Shown: positions 1 through 9,135, counted from the stretch's first letter. The stretch: 64,000 bases of DNA from Hymenobacter radiodurans (GCF_004355185.1 NZ_CP037922.1:372001-436000); one strand, 5' to 3'. Numbers and translations: made by a program. Notes: generated by a model from the letters alone, not told the origin.

Positions 1-1037
1 AAATCACGCCCACCGGCGGGGGCGAGGAGCAGCAGATCGAGACCAAAAACGTCATCATCGCGACGGGCTCCAAGCCGACTGTTTTGCCCTTTATTCAGCA
101 GGACAAGCAGCGCATCATTACCAGCACCGAGGCCCTGAACATCCGGGAGGTGCCGAAGCACATGGTAGTGATTGGTGGCGGCGTTATCGGGCTGGAAATG
201 GCTTCCGTATATGCTCGCCTCGGCGCCAAGGTGTCGGTGGTGGAGTTCATGGACACCATCATCCCAACCATGGACCGCGCCCTGGGCAAGGAGCTGAAGC
301 GCGTGCTGGGCAAAATCGGCATCGAGTTCTTCTTCAGCCACAAAGTAACCGGCGCCACCCGCGAGGGCGACACCGTAACCGTGACCGCTACCAACCCCAA
401 GGGCGAGGAAGTGAAGTTTGAGGGCGACTACTGCCTCGTAGCCGTGGGCCGCTCGGCCTACACCCAGGGCCTGAACCTGGAAGCGGCTGGCATTGAGCTA
501 GAAGAGCGCGGCCGCATCAAGGTCGATGAGCACCTGCAAACCAACGTGGGGGGCATTTATGCCATCGGCGACGTGGTGCGGGGGGCAATGTTGGCCCACA
601 AAGCCGAAGAGGAAGGCGTATTCGTGGCCGAAACTATTGCCGGCCAGAAGCCCCACGTCAACTACCTGCTCATCCCCGGCGTGGTGTACACCTGGCCCGA
701 GGTGGCGGGAGTAGGCTACACCGAAGAGCAGCTCAAGGAAACTGGCCGCGCCTACAAAACCGGCTCCTTCCCCTTCCGCGCCTCCGGCCGCGCCCGCGCC
801 TCCATGGACCTCGACGGTTTCGTGAAAGTGCTGGCCGATAAGGAAACCGACGAAATCCTGGGCGTGCACATGATCGGTCCGCGCATCGCCGACCTCATCG
901 CCGAAGCCGTAACCGCGATGGAGTTCCGCGCCTCCGCCGAGGACGTAGCCCGCATGAGCCACGCCCACCCAACGTATGCGGAAGCTATGAAGGAAGCATG
1001 CTTAGCCGCTACCGAGAACCGCGCGATTCATATGTAA
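1..1037 (+). CDS. lpdA: Dihydrolipoyl dehydrogenase, C-terminal part (5' end outside window)
   Basis: The reading frame is open from base 3, so the gene starts upstream of the window. The visible part covers the end of the FAD domain (IIATGSKP), the NAD-binding Rossmann motif GGGVIGLEMASVYARLGAKV, the second FAD motif (YAIGDVV) and the C-terminal dimerisation domain ending in HAHPTYAEAMKEA, whose His and Glu form the catalytic base pair of this family. The N-terminal redox-active CxxxxC motif would lie outside. The enzyme is the E3 flavoprotein that reoxidises lipoamide with NAD+ in 2-oxoacid dehydrogenase complexes or the glycine cleavage system; which complex it serves cannot be told from this fragment. 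It ends just before a hairpin terminator. Confidence 0.96.
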   Translation, partial: ITPTGGGEEQQIETKNVIIATGSKPTVLPFIQQDKQRIITSTEALNIREVPKHMVVIGGGVIGLEMASVYARLGAKVSVVEFMDTIIPTMDRALGKELKRVLGKIGIEFFFSHKVTGATREGDTVTVTATNPKGEEVKFEGDYCLVAVGRSAYTQGLNLEAAGIELEERGRIKVDEHLQTNVGGIYAIGDVVRGAMLAHKAEEEGVFVAETIAGQKPHVNYLLIPGVVYTWPEVAGVGYTEEQLKETGRAYKTGSFPFRASGRARASMDLDGFVKVLADKETDEILGVHMIGPRIADLIAEAVTAMEFRASAEDVARMSHAHPTYAEAMKEACLAATENRAIHM

Positions 1038-1056
1038 TAACTGGTTAGCAAGAGGT

Positions 1057-1096
1057 AAAAAGGTGCTTGGAGCTGCTTAGCTTTGAGCACCTTTTT
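1057..1096 (+). terminator. Intrinsic terminator after lpdA
   Basis: The arms AAAAAGGTGCT and AGCACCTTTTT form a stem followed by a T run. It also argues against the upstream TTG (1083) as start of the next gene, because that codon lies inside the hairpin. Confidence 0.75.
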
Positions 1097-1103
1097 CGTT
1101 TCT

Positions 1104-1931
1104 ATGCACGCTGCTACTCTATTCTTGTTTACTGCGGTACTAATGACCACGTGTAATTCTCAGACACAGGAAGCTGCTAAGGCGGAAAAAGAAATTCCTC
1201 GCAACAGGCAGCCCGTGGCCGCTGGTTGTCAAATTTTTCACTGGGCGCCTCCATACGATGATTCCGGTCCTTTGCCAGACTCCTTGTGTGCTCGCTTGGG
1301 TCCGTGCCCGATGAAGTTCCGGTACCTCAGCGAGGCTGATTTGCAGCGCATACTGGCTAGTGATTCCGAAGAGGTAACAACCGTGTTTGAAAACTATTTT
1401 CTGGTAGGATATAACCCCATACGAATCATTTATCAGCCACCAGGCGAAACGAAACGGTGGGTAGAAACTTATGTGGGCGTAACTGGTAACCGTTTAGGAG
1501 ACCGTTTACAGAGTTCGGTTGGCTTGGACACTGCGCGGCTAGGTAAATCAAGTGTGCCGGTAGTTGTAATTAGAATGGAAGAGACGCGCTCTGGACATCT
1601 CAACGGTGGGGCCACACGTTGTGTATCTATTATTAGCGTAGCCAAGGAGCCAGTGTTGTTGCTCAAAGCAGAGAACTACGACGAGAATTGGCGAGTTACA
1701 ATTAACGAGGCGGACACGAAGGATAGCTCATCGAGCAGCACCGAGGATGTTGAAGCCGGAGAGGATAAGGAGCATTACATCTGCCAGCAGTCCATTGAGG
1801 TGCGTGATAGACAAATCGTGATAGGTCAGGTTAGAGACGAGAACGATAAGGTGGTTAAACCAACCATAGCTGCATTGCCCGCTGGCAAGTATCAGTACCA
1901 AAATGGTCAGCTGCTGCGCGCGAATAGGTAA
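1104..1931 (+). CDS. Predicted lipoprotein of unknown function
   Basis: The ATG at 1104 is chosen over a TTG at 1083, which lies in the preceding terminator. The product has a short hydrophobic N-terminal signal ending in LMTTC, a plausible lipobox, so it is probably a lipid-anchored envelope protein. The mature part (about 255 residues) has four scattered cysteines in its first half, a serine/acid-rich stretch near residues 205-220 (DSSSSSTEDVEAGEDKE) and a C-terminal beta-rich segment. I do not recognise a family. It stands alone between two terminators, so it is likely its own transcription unit. Base composition is lower in GC than the neighbouring lpdA, which fits a fast-evolving or acquired gene. 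Confidence 0.8.
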   Translation: MHAATLFLFTAVLMTTCNSQTQEAAKAEKEIPRNRQPVAAGCQIFHWAPPYDDSGPLPDSLCARLGPCPMKFRYLSEADLQRILASDSEEVTTVFENYFLVGYNPIRIIYQPPGETKRWVETYVGVTGNRLGDRLQSSVGLDTARLGKSSVPVVVIRMEETRSGHLNGGATRCVSIISVAKEPVLLLKAENYDENWRVTINEADTKDSSSSSTEDVEAGEDKEHYICQQSIEVRDRQIVIGQVRDENDKVVKPTIAALPAGKYQYQNGQLLRANR

Positions 1932-1955
1932 GCTGTTGGAGGCAGCAAAAACGAC

Positions 1956-1993
1956 AAAAGCGGCTGAAACTCTCCGGAGCTTCAGCCGCTTTT
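1956..1993. terminator. Bidirectional terminator between convergent genes
   Basis: Perfect 13-nt arms AAAAGCGGCTGAA and TTCAGCCGCTTTT flank a 12-nt loop. It separates the lipoprotein gene from the convergent uraH. Confidence 0.85.
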
Positions 1994-2018
1994 GCGTTTG
2001 TTAAGAAACCGGGTGGCC

Positions 2019-2435
2019 TCAGCTGCCGCGGTAGGTGGAGTAGCCGTAGGGCGAGAGGGTGATGGGCACGTGGTAGTGCGCGCCGTCCTTAATCTCGAAT
2101 ACTACCTCAATGAAGGGGTAGAACGATTGTTGCTTCTTGCTCTCGAAATAGGGCTGCGTCACGAAGGTGAGCTTGTAGGTGCCCGGCGTGCCGGCGGCGC
2201 TGGCCGAGGGCAGAAAATCGGGGATGCGGCCGGCGGCGTCGGTTTTCTTCTCGGCCACGGTGGTCCACGTTTTTTGCGTGGCGTTGTACTGGTGCAGGCG
2301 TACCGTTACGCCGGAGGCTGGCTGGCCCGTGCTGATGTCGAGGATGTGGGTGCTGAGTTGGTTTTTAGACGAGGGAGCCTGCGCCAGACCCAGCAGGGGC
2401 AGCAAACTCAGCAGGCAAATTAGGAGGGGTTTCAA
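2019..2435 (-). CDS. uraH: Secreted 5-hydroxyisourate hydrolase (transthyretin-like)
   Basis: At 138 residues it matches HIUase/transthyretin-related proteins plus a leader. A cleavable signal peptide (MKPLLICLLSLLPLLGLAQA) is followed by LSTHILDISTGQPA, the family N-terminal motif with its catalytic His, an aromatic/acidic centre, and the diagnostic C-terminus HYHVPITLSPYGYSTYRGS with the second active-site His and the YRGS tail. The enzyme hydrolyses 5-hydroxyisourate in urate breakdown; the signal peptide places this one in the periplasm. No other urate gene is nearby, so the pathway context is missing. The divergent neighbour is the DUF1697 gene. Confidence 0.9.
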   Translation of the reverse strand: MKPLLICLLSLLPLLGLAQAPSSKNQLSTHILDISTGQPASGVTVRLHQYNATQKTWTTVAEKKTDAAGRIPDFLPSASAAGTPGTYKLTFVTQPYFESKKQQSFYPFIEVVFEIKDGAHYHVPITLSPYGYSTYRGS

Positions 2436-2598
2436 CGTGCAAAAGGTAGTATGTGAGAAAAGAGCCGCTGCCAGTCGGGAGCGGCTTGATGGGGAAAAAT
2501 AGCCCCACTATCTAAACGTTAAGCGGCGCGACATAGGTTGGGTTTTTTAACCTTGATGAAGTCATCTTTGCCATTGTAAAAAAAGCCCCCCAGATCAT

Positions 2599-3138
2599 AT
2601 GACGTACATCGCCTTACTACGCGGCATCAATGTGGGTGGCCACCGCGTGACAATGGAAGCTTTGCGCCGCCTCTTCACGGAGCTGGGACTGACCGACGTG
2701 CGTACTTACATCCAAACCGGTAATGTGTTTTTCGACGCTCCGGAGCAAGACAGAGCCTTGCTGAGCGTGCGTATTGAGCAACACTTGCAGCAGGCGTTGG
2801 GCTACGCAGTGCCGGTATTTCTGCGCACCGTAGAGGAGCTGGAGCAACTGCTGGCGCTCAATCCATTCAGCCACCTCACGGTCACGGACGAGGTGCGGCT
2901 GTGCCTGATGTTTCTGGCTGAGCCTGCGCCGACTGGTCTGGTACTGCCGCTTCGCTCGCCCAAGGCGGATATGGAAATTGTGCACCTCACCAATCGGGAA
3001 GCATTCGTCGTCTGGCACATTATCGAAGGCCGCCCGCCGGCTTCTACGAGCTTTGTGGATAAGCTACTCGGGCGGCAAACTACAACTCGGTTCTTCCACA
3101 CCACCGCCAAAATTCTGGAGGCGGCCAGGAAAGGATGA
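2599..3138 (+). CDS. DUF1697 family protein
   Basis: The 179-residue product begins MTYIALLRGINVGGHRVTM and carries YIQTGNVFFDA, the two hallmarks of the DUF1697 family (alpha/beta ferredoxin-like fold). The C-terminus LLGRQTTTRFFHTTAKILE also matches the family. No catalytic role is established for this family. Full length, cytoplasmic, single gene. An isolated copy of the iterated AAAAAAAGCCCCCC motif lies directly upstream (2575-2590). Confidence 0.85.
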   Translation: MTYIALLRGINVGGHRVTMEALRRLFTELGLTDVRTYIQTGNVFFDAPEQDRALLSVRIEQHLQQALGYAVPVFLRTVEELEQLLALNPFSHLTVTDEVRLCLMFLAEPAPTGLVLPLRSPKADMEIVHLTNREAFVVWHIIEGRPPASTSFVDKLLGRQTTTRFFHTTAKILEAARKG

Positions 3139-3285
3139 GTCAGTCGGCGTTACGATATTTTCCCGCGCAATGATTGGCTGCCTTCTACGGAGCAGTTGAA
3201 GTACTCTCCAAAAAAGCCCCCCGGCGTTGATTGGCCGGCGCACGTATAGTAGCTTCCTGTTTCCAAAGCCCTGTACCTGCCCTGT

Positions 3286-4416
3286 ATGCTATCTGAACCC
3301 ACCTACCTGGCGGCCCGCGTGGTAGCCCCGATGATTGAAGCGCACTTTGCCCGGCATCGAGCGGCGGCTAGTGCGCAGCAGGCAGTCAACCTGGGGCCAC
3401 CGCCGTCGGCGCATCTGGTGGAGGTTATGATTGATGTGGCTTTTTGGGCCAGCTTGAGGCGGGAGGAAGGGCACCCACCCAAGATTTCGCTGGCCCTGCT
3501 GGAGCCTGGGCAGGCAACCCAGGCCGTGGAGTTTACCAAGCGGCGGCTTATTCCGTATAACCTCCTCAAGCTGGCGCCTGCTGTGGAGCAGCCCGGGATT
3601 CACCTCGGCGTGTGGCACGATGCGGAGGGCCTTTACGTGTGGGGCACCGCCACGGGCACGCCGCCGCTGAGTCTGGTGCTGGAAGTAGTGGAGCCCGGCC
3701 TGCTGGTAGCCAAGCACCGCCGCGCCGATGGCTTCGGCAAGTTTGTGAACGTGGCCATCCTGCGCGGCGAGCAGCTCCAGCTGGTCGATATTGAAAATAC
3801 GGCCGTCGATGACTGTCCGGCGCTGCAGAAGTTTCTGCCCGACCCAGGACTACCGGATGCTGCCGGTGAGCTAGATAACGTGCTGGTGGAGCTGGCCGCC
3901 GTGATGCGCGCCCACGGTCGGGGCGGGCTGGTACTCGTGGTGCCCACTGAGTCGCAGAAGTGGCAAGAGTCGATTGTGCATCCTATGACGTACCCCGTGA
4001 TGCCCGTGTACACAGGTATTGCCGAAATCCGGCAGCAGGAGCAAGCCAAATGGCAGTGGCGGGAAGAGGTACAACGGGCCATCGGGATTGTAGGGGGCTT
4101 TACGGCCGTCGATGGGGCCACCATCATCACCCGCGACTATCATCTGCTGGCTTTTGGGGCAAAAGTAGCTCGCGCCAGATCCAGCGCGCTGGTCGATAAA
4201 ATGGTGCTCACGGAGCCGGTAGTAGAAAGCGAGGCTAAGTATATGCACCCGGCCCAGAACGGCGGCACCCGCCATCTTGCCGCGGCCCAGTTTGTATTTG
4301 ATCAGCGCGATGCCGTTGCGCTGGTAGCCTCGCAGGATGGCTTTTTCACCGTCTTTGCTTGGTCAACTTCCCTGGAAATGGTGCATGCTCACCGCATCGA
4401 CGTGCTGTTGCTGTAG
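3286..4416 (+). CDS. DACNV-type diadenylate-cyclase-like sensor protein
   Basis: The C-terminal third contains signatures of the DisA_N/DAC fold: VDGATIITRDYHLLAFGAKV (DGA motif), then NGGTRHLAAAQFVFDQRDAVALVASQDGFFTVF, which parallels the GTRHRAA...SeetG region of diadenylate cyclases. The second Arg of the catalytic RHR motif is Leu here (GTRHLAA), which suggests loss of cyclase chemistry. Length (376) and N-terminal alpha/beta region fit the DACNV group, a DAC-derived predicted nucleotide-sensor family. The protein lacks a signal peptide and is cytoplasmic. It is a single gene between non-coding spacers, so no partner is indicated. Assignment is by remembered motif, not by search. Confidence 0.65.
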   Translation: MLSEPTYLAARVVAPMIEAHFARHRAAASAQQAVNLGPPPSAHLVEVMIDVAFWASLRREEGHPPKISLALLEPGQATQAVEFTKRRLIPYNLLKLAPAVEQPGIHLGVWHDAEGLYVWGTATGTPPLSLVLEVVEPGLLVAKHRRADGFGKFVNVAILRGEQLQLVDIENTAVDDCPALQKFLPDPGLPDAAGELDNVLVELAAVMRAHGRGGLVLVVPTESQKWQESIVHPMTYPVMPVYTGIAEIRQQEQAKWQWREEVQRAIGIVGGFTAVDGATIITRDYHLLAFGAKVARARSSALVDKMVLTEPVVESEAKYMHPAQNGGTRHLAAAQFVFDQRDAVALVASQDGFFTVFAWSTSLEMVHAHRIDVLLL

Positions 4417-4440
4417 GGGGCTTTTTTTATCTTCTCATGC

Positions 4441-4479
4441 AAGAAGAGGCTAACACTTTCAAAGTATCAGCCTCTTCTT
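4441..4479. terminator. Bidirectional terminator
   Basis: Arms AAGAAGAGGCT and AGCCTCTTCTT enclose a 17-nt loop, between the convergent DACNV and DUF922-like genes; T and A runs on the two sides allow use in both directions. Confidence 0.8.
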
Positions 4480-4492
4480 GTTTTACCCTGCC

Positions 4493-5344
4493 TTACAGTC
4501 GGACTTTAATGGCTACTTGCTTGTCAGCGAAGGGCTGCAAGTCATTCAGTTGCTGCTCAATTTGTTGTAGCCAGGCTGCCTGTTTGCTGTGGTCGGGATA
4601 AATTTCGCTGTCGTACTTATCATGCATGCGTTGGGCCTCCGAGATGATTTGCCGATAGATAGTCTCGTGCTTGATCTCCAGCTCTTTTGTGTCGGCTACC
4701 TGCTCTTTAATAGCTTTAACGAAGCGGCGCGCCTGTATTTCGGTTATATCAAAATGCCCCTGCTCGTGCTCTAAGGTGTGGGCTACATCCTGAGTGCCTT
4801 TGAAATAAGATTCTTGGCAGTTAAAAAAAGTCTCGACAGTTAGCTGGATGTTATCCTGAAATACCCGGCCCATGTACTTGTAGCGAATATTGCTGCTGGT
4901 AGCGGCCTCGAAAGGGCGGCTTTCGGTACTGCCTTTAAAGTCAGCCTGCTTCAGCCGCCGCGACGGGTGCCATACAATCTCTTTTTCGTAGCGCGACAGA
5001 TCGGGCACCCGGAGCGCCTTGGCTCTAATGCGGTGGCAGGTGCTCCGCATGTCAGGCACTTGGTGCTCATAAATCTGCAACATGTTGGCACCTAGTTGCC
5101 TGGCTTCATTCGTGGCCAGTGCTAGTACTTTCTCATAAGAACAATTTACCGCTAAGCCGGCGTCTTTGATGTAGATGTCGCCTAACTCTTTGGCTTGCTC
5201 ATCTACTATTTCAGTCTCTTTAATAACCAAAAAGCCCTCGTTGGCTGGCAATGGGCTCGCATGCTGGAAGGAGCTAACGACGGCCGTAGGAGCACAAGCA
5301 GTAAGACATAAGAATAGGAAAGCAGCCGTGAAAACGCGTCTCAT
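4493..5344 (-). CDS. Lipoprotein with HExxH zinc-protease motif (DUF922-like)
   Basis: The 283-residue product has a lipoprotein signal (MRRVFTAAFLFLCLTAC, Cys17). Residues 190-201 read HTLEHEQGHFDI: HEQGH (193-197) is an HExxH zinc-binding motif in the setting seen in DUF922-type predicted Zn-dependent proteases. The section before it (SNIRYKYMGRVFQDN...VETFFNCQESYF) matches the beta-rich part of that family; the C-terminal 80 residues are helical and charged. It is probably an outer-membrane-facing peptidase of unknown substrate. A second member of the same family lies at 11481-12604. Single gene, convergent with the DACNV gene. Confidence 0.75.
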   Translation of the reverse strand: MRRVFTAAFLFLCLTACAPTAVVSSFQHASPLPANEGFLVIKETEIVDEQAKELGDIYIKDAGLAVNCSYEKVLALATNEARQLGANMLQIYEHQVPDMRSTCHRIRAKALRVPDLSRYEKEIVWHPSRRLKQADFKGSTESRPFEAATSSNIRYKYMGRVFQDNIQLTVETFFNCQESYFKGTQDVAHTLEHEQGHFDITEIQARRFVKAIKEQVADTKELEIKHETIYRQIISEAQRMHDKYDSEIYPDHSKQAAWLQQIEQQLNDLQPFADKQVAIKVRL

Positions 5345-5469
5345 GTAAGATTTCGCCAGAAAGGATGGGTTTGTGTATAAGAAGAAGCTGGACTCGACTG
5401 GTGCACATATCTAGCCAAATCAAGGGCTGATTCATCGTAAAAATGAGTGCGTAGGAGCAGCAGGCAAGG

Positions 5470-5700
5470 GTGTTAGGGTGCCGCTTGCTATTCTGCTCGC
5501 TTGTGCTTGTTGTAGTCAGCTTACTACTTTTTATTCTGATGATGAGAAACCTACAGCCGTTTTTGCGTAAGCCCTACGAAGGAGGTACAAGCAGGGCTGT
5601 TGAGATAAATAAGCTCAATGGGTACATCCCGCGTGTCGCCACTTCAAGGTATCAGGCAAAAGCTTTGATGCCAAGCCCTGCTTACCTCGCTTTCATCTGA
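5470..5700 (+). CDS. Possible small membrane protein (weak)
   Basis: This is the only open frame in the 440-bp gap between the DUF922-like gene and the sugar dehydrogenase. It would start with GTG and encode 76 residues with one strongly hydrophobic segment (LLFCSLVLVVVSLLLFILMM). No family is recognised, no clear ribosome-binding or promoter signal is visible, and the C-terminal part has no recognisable structure. It may be a real single-pass protein or chance. The rest of the gap (5345-5469 and 5701-5783) holds no recognisable feature. Confidence 0.25.
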   Translation: MLGCRLLFCSLVLVVVSLLLFILMMRNLQPFLRKPYEGGTSRAVEINKLNGYIPRVATSRYQAKALMPSPAYLAFI

Positions 5701-5783
5701 GAAAACAATAGCACAGCGAGAGTTGTGCTTACAGAATAAGTCACGCACTGAAACTAACTTTTATACTTCTAAACCAACGCCTA

Positions 5784-7069
5784 ATGAACAGACACCACCT
5801 ACTGAGTGCTTGCGCTATTCTTCTGGCTGGCTTCACTGCTGCCTGCAAACAATCTGGCCAGGAGCAGCGCGCGCAGGCCCAGGATAACACGGAAGCTACG
5901 TCGTCGATCTCCGACCAAATCAACCGTCTGCCGCTCGAAACCCGGGAGGCCAATGTACCTGAGCAGCGCCCCACTTTTCCTGAGCAAACCCGCGCCAAGG
6001 AAATCAAATCGACGGTGGCCTTCGACGTAACAGTAGTAGCCAAAGGGCTCAAAAACCCCTGGGCTGTGGAGCCGCTGCCTAACGGCGACCTGCTGATAAC
6101 GGAGAAACCCGGTTTGCTGCGCATTGTATCGGCGAAGGGGCAGATAGGCGACCCTATTAAGGGTTTGCCCGCAGTGTATGCCAGCGGCCAAGGCGGTTTG
6201 CTCGATGTGGCGCTGAGCCCAAATTTCAGCACAGATCAGACTATTTATTGGTCATTTTCTGAACCTCGGGGAGATAAAGGCAATGCCACCAGCGTAGCGA
6301 AAGGCGTACTCTCCACCGACCGTCGCAGCCTGAGCCAGGTGCGGGTGATATTCCGGGCGTTGCCGGCTTACGATGGCGACAAGCACTTTGGCTCCCGCTT
6401 GGCGTTTGGGTCAGATGGTTTGCTATTCGTGACCCTTGGTGAACGCTCCGACAAGGAAATACGGCCCAGGCTCAGCAGATGAATAGCCATATGGGCAAAA
6501 CCTTACGCATCACCTCCGACGGTAAGCCGGCCCCAAACAACCCGTTTGCCAAGCAAGCCGGCGCCCTGCCCGAAATCTGGACGGTGGGCCAGCGCAACGT
6601 GCAGTCTATGGCCTTCGACGAGCAAGGACAGCTCTGGACGGTGGATATGGGCCCGCAGGGCGGCGACGAAGTGAACCGGATTGAGGGAGGCAAAAACTAC
6701 GGCTGGCCTGTGGTGACCTTTGGCGAAGAGTACTCAGGTGAGCCCGTTCCCAACTCCGTTACCACCAAACAAGGATTCGTGGACCCCGTGTATTATTGGG
6801 ATCCGGTCATTGCGCCGTCCGGAGCCCAGTTCTACACCGGCGACGCCTTTCCGGCGTGGCGCGGCAACTTATTTGTGGGTGCGCTTAAAGACCGTGAGCT
6901 GGTGCGCCTACAAATCGAGAATGGCCGCGTAACGGGCGAAGAGCGTCTGCTATCCGACCGCAAGCAGCGCGTGCGCGACGTGCGGCAAGGACCAGACGGC
7001 GCGCTGTACGTAGTGACCGATGAAGCCGACGGCGAGCTGTGGAAAATTGCCCCCCAGTCTGGCACATAG
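5784..7069 (+). CDS. PQQ-type aldose sugar dehydrogenase, split by a -1 frameshift
   Basis: Two frames form one gene. The first (5784-6482) has a lipoprotein signal (LLAGFTAACKQS), then the six-bladed propeller start KGLKNPWAVEPLPNGDLLITEKPGLLRIV and GGLLDVALSPNF. The second (from about 6468) continues with GKTLRITSDGKPAPNNPF, WTVDMGPQGGDEVNRI, KNYGWPVVTFGEEYSG and LSDRKQRVRDVRQGPDGALYVVTDE, all typical of glucose/sorbosone dehydrogenases of the YliI type. Adding one C to the CCC run at 6465-6467 restores RPQAQQMNSHMGKTL across the junction. About 428 residues result, the expected length. The enzyme would oxidise aldose sugars in the envelope with PQQ. The shift is probably a sequencing error (see findings). 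Confidence 0.88.
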
Positions 7070-7124
7070 GCAAGAATGCAGACCTGTGGGAGCAAATTGC
7101 TGCTATTTGTGTGCTCTTCAAACT

Positions 7125-7163
7125 AAAAAGCCCGCTGAGAAGCTTGTTCTCAGCGGGCTTTTT
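7125..7163. terminator. Bidirectional terminator
   Basis: Perfect 16-nt arms AAAAAGCCCGCTGAGA and TCTCAGCGGGCTTTTT, between the convergent sugar dehydrogenase and the next gene. Confidence 0.9.
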
Positions 7164-7193
7164 AGTGCCATTGCTTTCCGGAAATCGAGATGA

Positions 7194-7763
7194 TTATTCC
7201 TCGAAACCTAGATTAGTTGGCATAGCAGACATTTGCCGCAGATCGGTGGTGGGTACGCTTGTGTCAACTACCTCGAAGCTAAGATTGTCGAACCAAATCT
7301 GGCCGGTTGAGCTCAACAGGGCGCCATAGGCAATGTTGGAGGCCTGGGCCGGTACATCCAGTACAATGTCGTACTTCTTCCAGTCGGTGGTACCCTTCAC
7401 GGGGCGGTTGCTCATGTTGTCGAAGGCCAAGGACTTTGTGCCGCCCGCCTGATCGACGCGCATCCAGAGTCCGGCCCAGCTTTTCACATCCTTCGACTTT
7501 ACGTAGCCCGAGAGGCGTACGCGCTTGCCTAAGTACTGCCGCGCGGAGCTACCCTGCATCAGCGTACCGAAGCCGTCAATCTCAGCTTCGATAGACTTGA
7601 TGGTAGCGGCCTTTTTACCGGTTTGGCCCGCACCCTCATCGATGCCCATTACGTACTTTTTGGGCTGGCTGCCGGCTATGTGCCAACCGGCCGGGACATC
7701 AAACGAAAATAAGCTCACGACCGCGCCCACTAAAAGGCAGTTTCTAAGGATGGCGATGTTCAT
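7194..7763 (-). CDS. Secreted jelly-roll-like protein of unknown function
   Basis: The 189-residue protein has an N-terminal hydrophobic segment (LRNCLLVGAVVSLFSF) that probably acts as a signal peptide. The remainder is beta-rich, with KRVRLSGYVKSKDV, AGLWMRVDQAGG, TDWKKYDIVLDVP and GQIWFDNLSFEVVD, a pattern seen in carbohydrate-binding-module-like beta-sandwich domains (ending in the IWFDNLSFEVV strand). No catalytic residue can be named. It may bind a glycan or a cell-surface partner. Single gene, convergent with the sugar dehydrogenase, followed by the shared terminator. Confidence 0.7.
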   Translation of the reverse strand: MNIAILRNCLLVGAVVSLFSFDVPAGWHIAGSQPKKYVMGIDEGAGQTGKKAATIKSIEAEIDGFGTLMQGSSARQYLGKRVRLSGYVKSKDVKSWAGLWMRVDQAGGTKSLAFDNMSNRPVKGTTDWKKYDIVLDVPAQASNIAYGALLSSTGQIWFDNLSFEVVDTSVPTTDLRQMSAMPTNLGFEE

Positions 7764-7885
7764 AAGGATAATGGTTAAAGTGAATAGGGTTTAATTAAGC
7801 CTAAGATAAGCATTTGAGCGAGAGCGCCCTAGCAGTACTTGGCGTTGCTGGCCGAAACAAGAATATGATATAATAGCAAGGGGTT

Positions 7886-8968
7886 TTATCTAACGAATAG
7901 AGTGCTTATCAATAGCTGAAAGCTGGCAGCATTGGGTGGAAATCGATGCGCCAGAACAGCAAAAAGCATGGCCGAAAACTTATTTCTGCGCTGGTTTTGC
8001 CCCCAGCGCTTCTCCCGCCACGCCAGCTGCTGCTGAGGGTCCAGAAACGTCCAAGCGACGATGCGGCTGCTTTTCTGGCCCTGCGCCATATTGATGGTGC
8101 GCACCTCGGTAGCACCCGCTTTTTCCAGCGACTTATACAGGCCGGGCAATGTTTCTTTTTTGGATACCAGCGTCGTAAACCAGAAGATATTACTCTTACT
8201 CAGGGTGCTTTCCTGGGCCATGCGCCACAGAAACGTAGCCTCGCCGCCGGGATACCACAACTCAGTAGCTTGGCCGCCGAAGTTCTGGGTTGGCGGGGTC
8301 TGGGGGGCTTTTTGAGTGCCCAGGTTGTGCTCCTTACGCCGGCTGCTGGCCTCAGCTTCCTCTTGCGAGCCATGAAACGGTGGATTGCACATCGTCAGGT
8401 CGAAGAACTCCTTAGGCTCGACGATATCGTTGAAAATCTGGGTGGAGGAAGTCTGGCGGCGTATGTCCACATTGCCGGCCAGGGTGCTATTGCTGGCCAC
8501 AATCTGCTTGGCCATGCGTAGAGCTACTACATCTACGTCGGTGCCCACGAAGCGCCAGCCGTATTCCTTATGTCCGATGATAGGGTAAATGCAATTGGCC
8601 CCCACGCCCACATCGAGCACCCGAATGCTTTTGCCCCGCGGAATCACATCACCATTTACGGAGGCGAGCAAATCGGCGAGGTAGTGAATGTAGTCGGCGC
8701 GTCCGGGAATGGGCGGGCATAAATAGCCGGCCGGAATATCCCAGTTCTGAATCCCATAAAACTGCTTCAACAGCGCCCGATTCAGGGCTTTTACCGCCTC
8801 GGGGTTGGCGAAATCAATGCTGGTGTCGTCGTACTTGTTCACTGCCACAAATGGCGCCAGCTCCGGCGAAGCCTTGATCAGCTGAGGAAAGTCGTAACGG
8901 CCGCGGTGGCGGTTGCGGGGGTGGAGTGGGTCTTTCTCGGCGGAATCCTGGGGCGGTTGGGTGGTCAT
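7886..8968 (-). CDS. rlmF: 23S rRNA (adenine(1618)-N(6))-methyltransferase
   Basis: The protein opens with the RlmF signature HPRNRHRGRYDFPQLIKASPEL and FVAVNKYDDTSIDFANPEAVKALNRALL. The SAM-binding region is IRVLDVGVGANCIYPIIG and the catalytic amine-methylation motif is NPPF (in LTMCNPPFHGSQEEA). Length is 360, somewhat longer than E. coli RlmF. It methylates N6 of one adenine in 23S rRNA before 50S assembly. The last 40 residues are not obviously conserved. A GGGGGGC-TTTT motif copy lies inside the gene (8302-8311). Confidence 0.93.
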   Translation of the reverse strand: MTTQPPQDSAEKDPLHPRNRHRGRYDFPQLIKASPELAPFVAVNKYDDTSIDFANPEAVKALNRALLKQFYGIQNWDIPAGYLCPPIPGRADYIHYLADLLASVNGDVIPRGKSIRVLDVGVGANCIYPIIGHKEYGWRFVGTDVDVVALRMAKQIVASNSTLAGNVDIRRQTSSTQIFNDIVEPKEFFDLTMCNPPFHGSQEEAEASSRRKEHNLGTQKAPQTPPTQNFGGQATELWYPGGEATFLWRMAQESTLSKSNIFWFTTLVSKKETLPGLYKSLEKAGATEVRTINMAQGQKSSRIVAWTFLDPQQQLAWREKRWGQNQRRNKFSAMLFAVLAHRFPPNAASFQLLISTLFVR

Positions 8969-9030
8969 CGGTAGAACGTAAGTGCGGTAGCGGTAAGGCT
9001 ACCTATTCAAGTATCAATGAAAAATAGAAC

Positions 9031-9056
9031 GTCATGCGCGGAATGCTCGGCATGAC
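9031..9056. repeat. Short GTCATGC/GCATGAC inverted repeat
   Basis: GTCATGC at 9031 and GCATGAC at 9050 face each other. It is the shortest of five copies of this intergenic palindrome family in the window (others at 13685, 18366, 28304 and 51049). Confidence 0.65.
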
Positions 9057-9135
9057 CGCCTACTTAAGCTACTATATGTACGCGTATGACAGGCAATCAA
9101 AGTCAGTACAGCGCTATTCAGGCGCTAGCAAACGC

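Noticed and set aside
4417..4440. A lone GGGGGC-TTTTTTT end after the DACNV gene as a terminator
   Set aside because: It has no complementary arm; the real hairpin follows at 4441-4479.
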